Shown here: positions 49,419 to 61,912 of the stretch, in pieces
Layout: the number at the start of each line of letters is the position of its first letter
Numbering within the stretch: the first letter of the stretch is position 1
Origin: Ceratodon purpureus
Lineage: Eukaryota > Streptophyta > Bryopsida > Pseudoditrichales > Ditrichaceae
DNA length: 64,000 bases
NCBI GenBank assembly: GCA_014871385.1
Contig: CM026429.1
Location: 14,495,979 to 14,559,978 of the forward strand
Direction of reading: 5' to 3'
The notes under the pieces: generated by a model
Seen by the model: only the letters and a program-made list of their open reading frames with translations
Database searches by the model: none
What the model was told of the DNA's origin: nothing
Program-made: the position numbers and the translations under genes

Positions 49419-51617
49419 ATGGCGGTGGCTATGGGGATGTTTGTGACCGTGTCGGGGCGGGACCGGACGTCGGAGTTTGTTGCTTTTGCGGATCGACTGC
49501 GAAAATCGTCCTCGTCGTCGTTGAGTTCGTTGCCTGGGGATGGCGAGACGGTGCGGCTGTTGTCGTCGTCGCAGACGCAGGCGTCGTCGTCGGAGTTTAA
49601 CAAGCGGGCGAGCCAGATCGGGCTGACTTTTAATCAGATGTCGCAGAAGATGGCTAAACTTTCAAAGTGTGAGTGATTCTTTTGCTCAGCCCTAAACCCT
49701 AAATCCTTATTTTTGTTGCAGTTTGAGGTTCATTGACAGAACTTCCTTTTAGATTTATGATATCCTGGATACAAGTACTTGCATGGTTTGCTTTCCTAAC
49801 GACTAAGCTCTCTGATTTGATGCATTTTAGTGGCGAAGCGGACTTCCATGTTTGATGATCCAGCGGTCGAGATCCAGGAGCTCACATCTGTCATTAGACA
49901 AGACATTACGGCATTAAACTCTGCCGTCTCTGATTTACAAGTCCTTTGCGACTCGATGACCGATGGAGCAAACAGGTCCCAGCAAAGCAGTGAACACTCG
50001 TCAACAGTCGTGAAAACTTTGAAGAATCGTCTCATGGACTCTACGCAGGAGTTCAAAGACATCCTCACGTTGCGGACCGAGGTTGGCCATCGTTGAGTGA
50101 CTTTCTGTGTGATGCTGATTTTGATCATCTCGCTGTATTTGCTGGACATGTCACTAGTTTAGATTGGGCGCGTGAAATGGAGTTATAAATCGAGGTACTC
50201 TAATTATGAATTAATTTATTATCCCGGTTGGTTGAATAAGGCAGAGACATGGATATGATATTGAACGAATATGATATTTGATCTGTTTCAGATACTCTTC
50301 ATTGAGATATTTGTTTTTGAATTCGTGCAGAATTTGAAGGGATATGAGAATAGACGCCAACTGTTCACAGTTTCTCCTGCGAATGGGAAGAGCAATGCTT
50401 TCACTCGAAAGGGACCGTTAGCATCTGCAGCCCCGAGTGCTGCCATCGCTTCGACCATTGCTCCTGCGCCGTGGGGGAACGGGTCCACGACTAGTACTGA
50501 GCTCTTCAGTTCAAGGTATTTTACATCCTCAGTATTACTTAACACGTTGCTTGCGTCGTTTTTCTTACAGGTACACTAAAAACATCCTGTGAGTTCTGTA
50601 GACTCGAAATCACTGAAGTTTTTAGGTGTTCTGCATCGATCGATGAATGTTGTTACTGTTGTCATGGACCTCGTGAGTGATTTGTCCATGGTATTCGGTG
50701 ATCAGCCTTATTATTACACTGTGACTGTTGGGTTCAGAGAAAGAGATTTTCCTTGCTGCACATTGTCTTTCTCATTTTTCTGGTTATTGCATTAATTTTC
50801 GAAAACATTCCAGATTTTCCTGGTGTTCTATCCTTTCATTATATCTGCAATCATTTTTGGGCAACTCCTACACAGATCTATTTAATTCGCACTTATATCT
50901 TTGTATTGGGCCAGCAGTTGTATTAGGCGTCGTCATACGGCTGATGGATCCGATTACCAGCAGACACAAGGCCAACAGCAGACACAAGGGCAACAGCAGA
51001 CGCAAGGGCAACAGCAACAGCAACATCAGCAAAGACTTCCTGTTCACGATAGCTACATGCGAAATCGTGCTGATGCTCTTCACACTGTGGAGTCTACTAT
51101 CACAGAGCTGAGCAGCATATTTACGCAATTATCCACCATGGTTGCTCAGCAAGGCGAAGTGGCCCTCAGGTATCACGTACATCTGCACTTACATATGGAA
51201 TTTGGACCCATCTGCTGGATCTTGCTGAGGGAAAATTACTTCAATTTAATCTGTATTGAAACGAATTGCACTGTCGTTTAATCAATGAATAATCCTGCCT
51301 GTTTTTTGGGAGTAACATTTCCTTGGAAGACATCTGTTTTTCATCTAGATTTCGACAGTGGCTTGTTTTACGTGTGTACCTTCACTGACAACATATGTTC
51401 GGCACATGAGTGTTGAGTCTTTGCTCGATACTTATTTTATCACGTATGTAACTGCAGAATTGATGCGAACATAGATGATTCACTGGCCAATGTCGAAGGA
51501 GCTCAAGGACAGTTGCTGAAGTATTTCAACAGCATCTCATCAAATCGGTGGCTCATCGTGAAAATATTCTTTGTCCTAATCCTATTCTTAGTCATATTCG
51601 TGTTATTCATAGCATAG
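49419..51617 (+). CDS. SYP31: Golgi Qa-SNARE, syntaxin SYP31/Sed5 type
   Basis: Exons 49419-49668, 49831-50081, 50331-50515, 50927-51169 and 51458-51617 join in phase to 362 residues. Qa-SNAREs of this type act in ER-Golgi and intra-Golgi membrane fusion. Visible parts: RDRTSEF, the Sly1-binding N-peptide; the Habc region (MFDDPAVEIQELTSVIRQDI ... NLKGYENRRQLF); a Gln-rich linker with three QQTQGQ units; the SNARE helix (ALHTVESTITELSSIFTQLS, with the zero-layer Gln in MVAQQGEVALR); and a C-terminal anchor of about 19 hydrophobic residues ending FVLFIA. The first ATG adds about 14 residues before RDRT; nearer ATGs at 49431 and 49437 would give the shorter N-terminus usual for Sed5. AAACCCTAAA sits in intron 1. 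Confidence 0.93.
50951..51024 (+). repeat. Coding 18-bp minisatellite (Gln/Thr/Gly)
   Basis: Three near-identical 18-bp units, ACACAAGGCCAACAGCAG and variants, plus a CAG/CAA-rich tail code for the QTQGQQ repeats in the linker of the syntaxin. This linker is variable between species, so copy-number variation would be tolerated. Confidence 0.85.
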
Positions 51618-53150
51618 ATCAAATGCAACAGCTTGTATTTTGATAGTCAAAATTCACTAGATTTGCCTTCGTAGAGGCCCCATTCATTTGATAATCATTC
51701 GAGAAACAAAAGACGGCTCCCAAACCTTGTACATAAGAGTACTTCAGCACACGACTTTCTACCCATTAGTCGAGATTGCAGATAGCTATTTGCGAAGTAG
51801 TCGCAGTTGTATGACGAAGGCCATACTCTGTAATTTCCAACATCCTGTTATTCGAGTTTCACAGACTTCTTGTCATAAGTTACTGCCCCATTTGTATCCA
51901 CTCTTTTGCAATTGGTGCCTCTCAAGTGGGTCGTGGTTGACATCATTGAATACTTAGAGATATGCGCATTTGAATTACACATATTGAGGTACATATCAAG
52001 GCAGACTCATGGAAAACAACTCCTCTTCCATTACCCAGTTTCAAACACCAATTGGCAAAACCCAATGGAAAGTCACCTTGTACAAAATCATTGTCAAAAC
52101 TTTTATGAGCCAAAAGTTAGAAGCATCACGATTCACGGAATCTTCACCCACTCCCCTACGCACCAAAATATCTCATCCCTGACGCACTTACCAAAGCTAC
52201 ACTAGGCCATTGGTGAAGATGGTGCCTGCGAAAAACACTAAAAAAGCATGCTACGGTCTTTCTATGATTGCATTCTACAACACATTGGAAAGACGTGCTT
52301 AGATCACTCAGAAGAAAGAAGTGGGTTCACAATTGAATGGTAGAAAAGAGCATTGGGTCCAGACACCGTGTTTGAAGTCACACATGAATGCAAGGCTTGC
52401 ATTGGCTGATACTGCAAAACAAAGTGAAACAAAGTTGTCCAAGTATGAGTGGGTTACCGGTGCTCCCAGTTGGTGCTGCCCAAATGGTGACACCTGGTCT
52501 GTCTCATCAAGTGGTCTCCCTGCACTTTGAATCTTCAGAGCATCTCTGCCCACAGAATTTAGAATACATTGAAGGGGGGATGAGTGAAGGGTATGTTCTT
52601 CCTCATAGCATCGATTCCTCTTCTTTAGAGACTACAATTCCGTTTTGTAACTCATATCATCTAAAAAAAGTTACCATGGTTTGAAGTTTGGTACAAAACA
52701 AGAGTTCATTTCATTTACGAGCTAGTTAAAATTGGTTGTTTCTAGTAAATCATATATTGTTCATCATTTGTTTGGTTAAATTTACAAACGTGATTTTCTC
52801 CAAAAAAAAATGTTGACAATGAAATACCCCCAGTGGCTTATATATAACGATGAATATATAACAAAAACGACTATTTTCTTCGCTTCTCGCTCCTATCAAA
52901 ATGATTTTTTACCTACTACAAGGAGTCACTCCACATACTCCATCGCCATTGCGTTTAAAACTGCTAGTTTTACTCAAGATACCAAGACATCCCATTTCAC
53001 ACTCAGGCACTATTATATGTCATCCCACAATTGAGCTGCTCCAGGGTCCTATGTAGCTATCGACATATCTGGTTGATGAGCATTTCGTTTCACAGAAAGT
53101 ACACTCCTAAACCCAAAGCATCCCAAGGACGACAAAAGCGACGGCTTATC
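51618..53150. other. Intergenic DNA
   Basis: No gene is recognised. Short open frames (for example 52388-52684) have no family or splice support. The first few hundred bases probably include the syntaxin 3' UTR. Confidence 0.45.
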
Positions 53151-54832
53151 CGGTGCCACCTGCCACACCCGGTCACCCGGTCACCCGGTCACCCATTCCC
53201 CCTGAGGAGGCTCCCCTCCCTCCGTGCCCCTCCGTGTGCACTTCACACCACACCTGGCACAGCAGAGCAGCCCCCTTCCCCCTCAGTCCCCTCCCCCTCC
53301 CTCAATTCACTCCCCTCACAATCACCCACCTCACCCCGCCTCCCTTCCTCCCTCAGAAAACTCACACCTTTGCCCCCCTAAAATACCATCACCTTTGGTC
53401 CCCAAAACTCTCACCTTTCTGGGCCTGCCGCCAAAGCTATCACCTTTGGCCCCCCAAGGTTGCAGTTTGGAGCTGGGTTTGGAGGCACCTGGAGACAGAC
53501 ACCATCTGGATTGGATCAGCAGGTATGGAATGGAATGGAATGTAAGGTTTGCTCTAGATTTCTGTTTCATTTGGAGTTTCTGGTAGGTTGTTTTTTTTCA
53601 TGTGCATTTTGGGGGGTGGTGTGTAGTTTGGGTGCAGTTGCTAGTCATGTCGTTTTTGCATTTGTTGTTGTTGTTGTTGTTGTCTTTGGAAGTGATCTGT
53701 GTTGACTGAGTCTGGTGGGAGTTTTTCGACGATCTGTTGATTGGGAGAGTTCAGTGGGAGCACAATTGGGGGAGCTCATTTTAGGTGAATTCCTTTGGGG
53801 TAGAGTTTGTTCCGAGTTTGTTCAAATTTTCTGTAGCGGTGGTGCATTCTGTATCTGTAGTTTGAATGTGGGAGGGTGGCTCCGTGTGGATGGTGGTGGA
53901 GGATTTTAGGGGAGGGGGTTAAGGGAAGGGTGGATGAATGCGTTGGTTTCTGCGTTGATTACTTGATGGAGTGGAAGGTTATGTTTTGAAGTTATGATAG
54001 GAATTCCACTGAAGGCTGCTTTTAATAAGTGGGATTGAGGTGTTCTTAAGCCCATGGGATTAGGGTTTAGAGGTTTTTGAAGGCTGCTTAATTAGAGGAT
54101 CCGGTTGAAGGAATACGAAGTTAAGCCAATGCCTCTGTTTGCGGAATTGTATTTAGCTTCGATCTGACCTTTGAATCTTCTCCTCGCTTCTCCGCTGCCA
54201 GTGCGTGATGTGGTGTGTATGCACCTTAATGTCTACTGATCGTAGTGTTTTTGGTAGTGTTACGTTGAATCCGTGGAATTAGACCTAAATGGCAGTGCAA
54301 TTGTGTTTTCAAAAGTGGCCTTCATCTTGTGATTATGCAATCCATTCTTTCAACAATTTAATTCATGCGATACAGCTTGAATAGGCAGTCCTGCTTTTTT
54401 GTTTTCTGGTAGTATTCTTTCTCTACAATGGTATTAGCACTGATAATGCTGTTGTTTTGTACGAATTAGTACCTCTTGTTCCTCATCTCTTCTCGCCTTA
54501 GATTCAATTACGGTGCTTTGTTTCCCGAGAGTGACTTAATTTCTCGTCTGGCTCGGGTCGAGGTGCTTATGTAAAATTTCTTTTTGAGCTACAGTCATTT
54601 ATTTGTCCTTTAATAAAATTTCTTTTAATTGCTTTGTGACAGGTGCCGGATTGGCTTCCCAGAGATAAGCTTCTTCAGTCTACCTCGACCTGGATACTTG
54701 CAGTCTACGAGCTGAAGATATGAGAAAATAATATTCAGTCTTGGAGATTGGTTGGTTTACCTGCTGTCCATGGGTGGGCTCGCGACACTATATTTTATAT
54801 CCAAGCCATAGCACAAAGCAAGACAGGCTTCT
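53151..54832 (+). promoter_or_regulatory. Promoter and probable 5'-UTR intron of the ABC transporter
   Basis: A C/T-rich leader-like stretch (53150-53460, including three GGTCACCC units near 53164-53190) is followed by a donor CAGCAG/GTATGG at 53523. The matching acceptor is TGTGACAG at 54642, giving a 1.1-kb intron in the untranslated leader. Between them lies G/T-rich DNA without a gene. The transcript structure is inferred from splice motifs only. Confidence 0.4.
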
Positions 54833-57800
54833 ATGGGCACGGCACCTCCTGGGTTGCTGTCATGGCAACCTCGCACACTCGGCCCATCTCATTTAAGTCA
54901 CGAGAATTTGCGTCAGCCCACCCTAAGGAAAAACCACCACTCAAGGCTCCTGAGAGAAAACAATGTGGGGGTAGCAGTAAGAAGGGCTTATCTTGCGAAA
55001 TGGCGTTGTCAGAGTCAGAAGAAGCTGCGGGACAGAGGATTTGGGAAAGGGAAGGAGGAGACTGATAATCTCTTGGCGTCAGGTGGTCTTCAATCGCTGA
55101 ATAGATGGAAAGGGATCGGGTTGCCAGAGCTTGTGCATAAGAAAGTGCACTATCACCGTTACGTGTGTTGTGCAGCTGATAGCGGTGCTTTCTTCTCTTC
55201 CACAAACCTCGGTACCAATGGAGCCTATGATTCTACAGGTGTGTCATCATAACCTCTCAGCTGCCAAGCAGTGTTACATTCCGTATTTCTAAACAAATAC
55301 TATGCCCTTTCTATTAACCGGCATAATCGATTACTGCGATAATGCCGAGGGTAAGAGGGATTACTACATGTTTCGGTACTTCGTGCAATTTTCTTATAAT
55401 CAACAATGGAATTAGATAGGAGCAAATTAACGTGTTAGACAATTGATTTTATCTTGATATACTGCTTTTGAGGTGCTGCATTTGTCTCCGACACTGCCAA
55501 ATTACTGATGCAGCCAACTCTTGATATGATATGCAGGAATAGAAGGGAATGGATCCGCTCTGCATGCAGAGAGACAGACCTTTCTGTCGCGCTTGGTCTT
55601 GTTCTGGAAAACCCTTCAGACATTTCTACCAAATGGCAGCTGGTGGAATGTCATCGAAAGAAAGCACCAGAGGGCGTTTAATATCACTTTTACGGGTGCC
55701 ATGAGCCGGCTGTGGGTTCTTGTCTCTCCGGACAAGCTTATCATCGGCTTTGCCTTCACTGCTCTTGTTATTGCAGCTGTAAGTGGCCAACCTCACGTTT
55801 CTGGAAAGGAGCCCTTTATTCATAGATTCATGTGACCATTTTAAATTAGGTAGTTGTTGTATTAATTTTTCATGCAATATCAAGTCATCTGAGACAGTTC
55901 TGATGTTGTCATCCACGTGTGTCTGTGGAACACAGTTATCAGAGATTACAATACCTCATTTCGTGGCAGCCATGATCTTCGCGGCACAAAAAGGAATGAC
56001 AAGTGACTTTTATAACAATGCAAAATTGCTGGTTCTTATGAGTTGCACATATGGTCTTTTCAGGTCAGTTTCTCTATGGGTATATTAATTACGGTGCCAA
56101 GAGTGATGTTGGTCTATTTTACGGTTTTGAAATGTGCCGATCCTTTTTCCAACATCGTTCACGATCATTATTGGTTCGTCCTAAAATTTAATGTTGCACA
56201 TATCAGATAGTGAAGTCGTTATCTTTCAGACCATTTTTTTGACGTTACCTTGGTCAGTGGATGTGGTCTCTGGATAGTGCAAGCAGGCTGACATTATTAT
56301 TGATGTGTGATATTTTATGATGCAGCGGAATAAGAGGTGGTTGCTTCGGTATTGCGAATCAAATCCTGGTGAGGAGCTCATTCTTCGTGGGAGGCCTCGT
56401 GCCTTTCTGCCTCGCACTGTATAACATTGTTTTGGCTTTTATTGTGATGATCTGACCAAATTCTTCCTATTGCAGGTGAAGCGGATGCGGGAAAATCTAT
56501 TTTTTACTCTTGTTTCTCAGGTCTTGTTTCTTTTCCTTTAAAATCTTTGAAATGTCGGTTGTTATGGAAGATGCGATGTAGTCAACAAGGCCTTACCTGG
56601 ACGTTTATTTATTTTTATTTTCTCTAAACTTTTAGGGACATCTGAAGGGTATGACGGTATGCTAGGAGCTGGGGTAGTTACGTGCTTTGACTGTATAATG
56701 TGCATCATGTGTAATTTACCCAGATGATTAAGCATTGCGTTGATTTCCTGAAAAGCCGGTTCGTTCTCTTGCAGGATATCGCTTTTTTTGACGCGGAGTC
56801 TGTAGGGTCACTTACTAGCCGATTAGGATCAGATTGTCAGCAAGTCTCTCGGATTATTGGCAACGATTTAAATATTATGTTTCGCAATGGTCTTCAGGTG
56901 AGCCATTGTCAACCATCTGGTCGGTTTCGATTTTCCTTATTCACTATTCTATTGAGTGAATTTGATAGAAGACTCTCACAGAATCTTAGCTCATACACTT
57001 GCCTTCGTCCTTTTAGTAGGGGATCAGAGGTTAATCCAAATAGCAGAAATGTCACTTCGTTTATATTCATGCCCAAATTTCGTGGAATTCTTTTTGCAGG
57101 GTTTGGGGGCGTTCGTGTATCTTGTCACACTCTCATGGCAGCTTGCATTGACTACTCTTGGTGTTTGCAGCCTCATGTGGTTTCTAACCAGGATCTATGG
57201 CCGGTCGGTGTTTCTTTCTTGGAACGTTATTTTTTCGTGTGCTTTATATCTGTCGTACATGCCTCGGCTAATTTAGTGATCAATCGGTCAAATTTCCTGT
57301 TAATCAAAGATCTGTAGGTCAATTTTTTTTCTGGTTTCAGATCTGGACGTATGGCTTATTGTGGTCTCGTTGGGTTTCTGAGCATAAGTGCGTTAATGCC
57401 GTCAGATTGTAACAGTTTCTGCGGGCAGCTTGTACTTCTATGCTGTGATAGTGCTTCATTCTCATTGTCGACATTTTATTGTGATTTAGGTACCAGAAAC
57501 GAACTGCAAGGTTTGCTCAGGACTCTATTGCGTCAGCGAATGAAGTGGCAGAAGAAACTTTGTCACTATTGAGAGTGGTTCGCACTTTTGGAACCGAAAA
57601 ACAAGAACTTGCCAGGTTCGCTCTTTATGTTTTCCGAACCCTCATAGTGTCTGTTCAGGGAGTTTCTAGGATTTCCTCCAACAGTGGAGTTAAACCATTG
57701 GCATTTGGTGTAGAGCAGGTACAGCAAGTGGTTGAAGAAGCTCATGGAGATCAACTTTCGCCAGAACATCGCTTATGGTTTCAGCACTCTAAGCTCATGC

Positions 57801-60291
57801 ACCCTTTATCACACTACTCAGGTTAGATTGATTTGATCCGTCAGCAGAGTCGGTCTGTTTCGTGTTTCTGAACTCCTTCCTTTTCATGTTAGTTTATTTC
57901 TTTCGACAATTGTTGGTTTCAAGTAGAAGTATGAAGTGATAGTTATTATCTTGCTTGTATCTTATTATCGTACGCTGACACCTTCTTTCATCTGCAGAAA
58001 CAAGTCGAGACTGAGCTATTTTAAATCGTAATCTTTGTTGTGTAGGTGGTGGCACTGATAATTGGAGGGGGATTCGTGATGTCTGGTAAAATCAGTGCTG
58101 AGAAGCTTACAAAGTTTATTCTTTACTCTGAGTGGGTTGTGCACTCTACCTGGTGGGTTGGCGACCATTGGGCTTCTTTGATGCAAGCCGTAGGTGCGAG
58201 TGAGAAGGTTTTCCAGCTCCTTGATCTTCCACCTAGCCAGCAGCTGTCTTCCGAAGGTACTGAAAAGCATGCTACATCTCCATAGCTGATGTGGATGTTT
58301 GGTTTGTTCTTACTGATGAAGGCTTTCTCTTTGTTGCAACATTCAATGTTATTTTCATCAGTTTGGACGAATGTTGAGTGAGGGATCTAGCGGTGGTAAT
58401 TGAAAATCTGGGTTGTTTCATGCATCAGGTATCGTTCTTCCCCACGTGAAAGGATGCATTCAATTTGTCGACATCTCATTCAGTTACCCTACTCGACCCA
58501 AGGCTAGCGTTTTGAAAAATGTGAATTTGGACATCAATCCTGGTGAACTCGTGGCTGTGGTACGTTTCAAATTAAGCAAATGCTGCATTTTTTGAGCTTG
58601 CTGGGGATTTGTACTTTTTAACTCGTTTAAAGTGGACTTGGCGAGACTAAACCCGATGTGTCCTCTAGAGCTAATATCGATATCAAAATTCTAATGAAGG
58701 ATTTGGATACATTTCCTATAGGTCGGCTTGAGTGGCAGTGGCAAAAGTACTCTTGTTAGTTTACTTCTACGCCTCTACGAACCTACAAACGGACAGGTCA
58801 CTCTTCAAAACCTTCAACATCTTACTCTGCAATTCCCTTAACTGTTGTGTGCCTACGTGGTGAACCTTGATTGGTAAAATGGTTAAGTGCGTTGTAAGTT
58901 AGCACGTGATTGTTGTGACCTGAAGTGTAGAATCTAAAAGTACTTTCATTCACACTTATATGCAGTAAGACTTAGACGGCTGCATGAGATGATAGTTGGC
59001 ATCGTTGTATTTTTCTTCTTGTAGTGATTTCGAGGTAATGGTTGTGCAGGTTTTGGTAGACGGGGTTCCCCTAACTGATCTCGATATAAAATGGCTCAGG
59101 AAGCAGCTTGGGGTTGTGAGTCAGGTATGTCTCTCTTCGAACCGTATGTATCTTAACAGAGAAGTGAATACGAGTTGATTTACCTTTGGGTACTTCTGTT
59201 CATCAATTTGAAGTGAATTTTTCTCACCAGCATAATGAGTTTTGATATCTGATATATTTTTGTTCTGCATCAGGAACCTCGACTTTTTAGTATGGATATA
59301 GCCTCCAACATTGCGTACGGATACGACGGTGATATTAGTCAAGCGGAGATTGAGCGGGCTGCCAAGCTGGCGAATGCTCACGATTTTATTATTTCCCTCC
59401 CAGATGGGTATAAGACTATGGTCGACAACTCACGGTTGAGTGGGGGTCAGAAGCAACGAATTGCCATTGCAAGAGCACTTCTACGAGATCCTGCTATTTT
59501 GATCCTTGATGAAGCGACAAGTGCTCTTGATGCTGAGAGTGAACATCTTGTGCAGGTAATGAGCTCTCACATTGTGTGGTAATGGTTAAGTTTTTATTGT
59601 GAGTTCAAGATTTCTCTACCTTACTAGAGACAAAGTTAAGACTTAAATTGCATGCTTTGAGAGTTTTCTTTTTCTTTATAAAATGCTGTTCTTTTCCTGA
59701 TTGCTAAATTGTTTCCACTATTGATGTATATTGCAGAAAGCACTAGATCGTGCCATGAGGGGAGACGAAGGCCACAACAAGCGCACTGTTTTAGTCATTG
59801 CTCACAGGTAAAGTGGCTGTAAATCAAGACTTCAAATACCATCTGAGTTATCCTGAACACAGTACAGTACAGGTTGCACAATTCTTAATTCTTAACATAA
59901 GCTTTGAGTGTTTTTTTGGAGCATGTCTGATATAAATTTGATTGTTGTGGAAAATTTAACTAAGCGAGTTGGTTTTGATGCAATAACAGGCTGTCAACAA
60001 TACGTGCTGCAGACCGTATTGTGGTGATGAAAAATGGCCAGGTTGCTGAGGTATGTTTCTGGCTGGTTGCAAAAATGCTGAAGTTTCTTAGGATTATACT
60101 TGAATACTGGACCAGATTTGCATTTGTTAAGCTGAAACGGAAGCGACAGTGATATGATTTTCATCATTAAGTACTCATCAGGTTTTCCTTTTGGTGGTTT
60201 TTTGCAGATGGGTAGTCACGATGAGTTGGTTAAATTAGATGGCGAGTACGCTCGACTAACGAAACGACAACTTAGTACATTAGCACAGTAA
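54833..60291 (+). CDS. ABCB26: Half-size ABC transporter, chloroplast ABCB26/TAP-like
   Basis: Seventeen exons with in-phase GT-AG junctions give 769 residues: 54833-55238, 55537-55778, 55936-56063, 56326-56368, 56476-56520, 56775-56897, 57100-57203, 57490-57615, 57719-57821, 58046-58256, 58429-58559, 58722-58796, 59050-59124, 59274-59555, 59737-59807, 59990-60050, 60208-60291. About 150 basic, Ser-poor N-terminal residues may include a plastid transit peptide. A TAP-like transmembrane domain follows ([54 protein letters not shown]). The ATPase domain has Walker [11 protein letters not shown]-loop VSQEPRLFS, signature LSGGQKQR, Walker [13 protein letters not shown] and switch His VIAHRLSTI. 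All motifs look intact, so it should be a functional homodimeric or heterodimeric transporter. Substrate is not known for this plant group. The Arabidopsis relative (about 700 residues) is plastid-localised. Confidence 0.92.
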
Positions 60292-61130
60292 AGAAAATGT
60301 TACTGTGAGAGATTTTAGAGTTCATAGTGGTATTAATCATATTGTTTGACTGTACCCGTGCTTTTGCATGCACGTAAATGGGTGAGGCTGAATGTTTGGC
60401 CAACAGACAATTCATTAATGCACTTGCGGAAGTTAGATTGATCCTTTCGAGTTTATACCTGTTGTTTCTTGCCGTGTTTGTGAGAGAAAGGCAGACGTTG
60501 GGCACCACATAGTTGTGCCTCAAACTCAAAAATTTACTGATACGTGAAGCCGTTGATGCCACCTCTATTTGCCAACCTAAGCATGAGAATGTACATTTTG
60601 GAAGAAAAATCAGAGATACAGTATGAGGGAGTCTGTCTGCGATATTTAAATTCACGTAAACTCAAATGCCGCGTTTGTTGAACATCATATAGATTGCAAC
60701 AAAAACAATTGGTTGCATCTCATTGACTTTGCATATGCCAAACGCTTGTCATATTCGTTACTTTAATTAAACGAGTTGCCTCAACGATCATATGATGTCA
60801 CCATTTTTTAACTCTTGTGGTGATAACGTTGGACCATCAATTTCACACATTTGATTATGCTTCGGAAATTCATTTGACAGCCGTCTGGAGATCTGTAAAC
60901 TCATCTGATGAAGGTCCCCTGGGTTTGGGTCCCCTACCGAAAATTTCCACTTCCAGAATTTGAGAACACTGTGGGATGGACACGAGGCAGGCAACTGACA
61001 TGGCAGCACAGATTGGCCTCCATCATGCTCTGCCTCCTTCAAAGCCACGCATGCCATCGCCACAGTCGCCATCCTTATCATATAGCACCCACACTCACAA
61101 TCTCACCCCATATCAACACTTCCGCCTCCA
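60292..61130. other. Intergenic DNA between ABCB26 and the small gene
   Basis: No gene is seen. The left part is presumably the ABCB26 3' UTR; the right part (61060-61130) is C/A-rich and probably promoter of the next gene. Confidence 0.45.
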
Positions 61131-61206
61131 ACTCTCTCTGGATATCTCTCTCTTACTCACTTACTCATTTCTGTAGTGACATACATCGATCGTCGCTAAG
61201 GACACG

Positions 61207-61600
61207 GTATGTCTTCCTCAATCTGAAACTCTAGCAGCTTGAAGTTGTACTATTGAGCTGACCTTGTCAATTGATCAACACTTGCTGTGGTTTTGACGTA
61301 AGGGTTGCATGGGGTGATGTTATGAACTGTTTCGATGTGAGGTGATGATCTCATCGACATCGTTAGATTGCATTTTTGTTGATGCATACCCAAGTGCATC
61401 GTGCATAATATGATGACGTGAATTGGGAATGAAATGGTGTGCGGTATGACTGGCTACATACTTCATTGAAATGTGTTCCAGGTCACAACGATTCTCTTTC
61501 AAAGGTTAGAATTGTGAGCCGTGATTTCGAGTTAGCGGATTGTGTATGTGGTTAAGATATGGGATGCTTATAGAGATGAAATGGTCTGTCTTCGGTGCAG
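61207..61600 (+). other. Probable 5'-UTR intron of the small gene
   Basis: A donor GGACACG/GTATGT follows a C/T-rich leader, and TTCGGTGCAG/ATTAGAG ends the intron 63 bp before the ATG at 61664. Such leader introns are common in moss highly expressed genes. Inferred from motifs only. Confidence 0.5.
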
Positions 61601-61663
61601 ATTAGAGTGGGAATTTTGATTTGAGGAGAAACGTTCGTGTGAGAAGCGATTGTTGTGATCAAG

Positions 61664-61912
61664 ATGTCGGGAGCGCAAGGTGCGAATCCACCGGGTGCCT
61701 TCACCGACACAACGTACTCCAGTGCGCCGGGCGTGGACACAGAGGTTACGCAGAGCAAGGTGGACTCCACGAAGGATGAGAAGGGTTTGCCGGTGCAGCT
61801 AGCGGCGGACAGTGCGCCTAACCCCAATGAGTCCGCTGGGCTGGGCGGGCCTGTCTTCGGCGCCAACGAGGGCCCTGACAAGGGCGTTCTCGGCAGCTCC
61901 TTCACTGCGTAG
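61664..61912 (+). CDS. Small unknown hydrophilic protein, 82 residues
   Basis: A single coding exon reads MSGAQGANPPGAFTDTTYSS and ends GPDKGVLGSSFTA. It is rich in Gly, Ala, Pro, Asp and Ser, has no Cys, no Trp and no predicted membrane segment, and looks intrinsically disordered. Its GC content (about 60 %) and strong third-position G/C preference stand out from its AT-rich surroundings, as expected for a highly expressed gene. The start is the ATG in AAGATGTCGG. It superficially resembles small stress- or seed-maturation-type hydrophilins, but I do not recognise a family. Confidence 0.7.
   Translation: MSGAQGANPPGAFTDTTYSSAPGVDTEVTQSKVDSTKDEKGLPVQLAADSAPNPNESAGLGGPVFGANEGPDKGVLGSSFTA

Noticed and set aside
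54748-55065. Alternative reading frame over the first exon of the ABC transporter (start near 54748)
   Set aside because: Only the frame starting at 54833 joins in phase to the conserved downstream exons.
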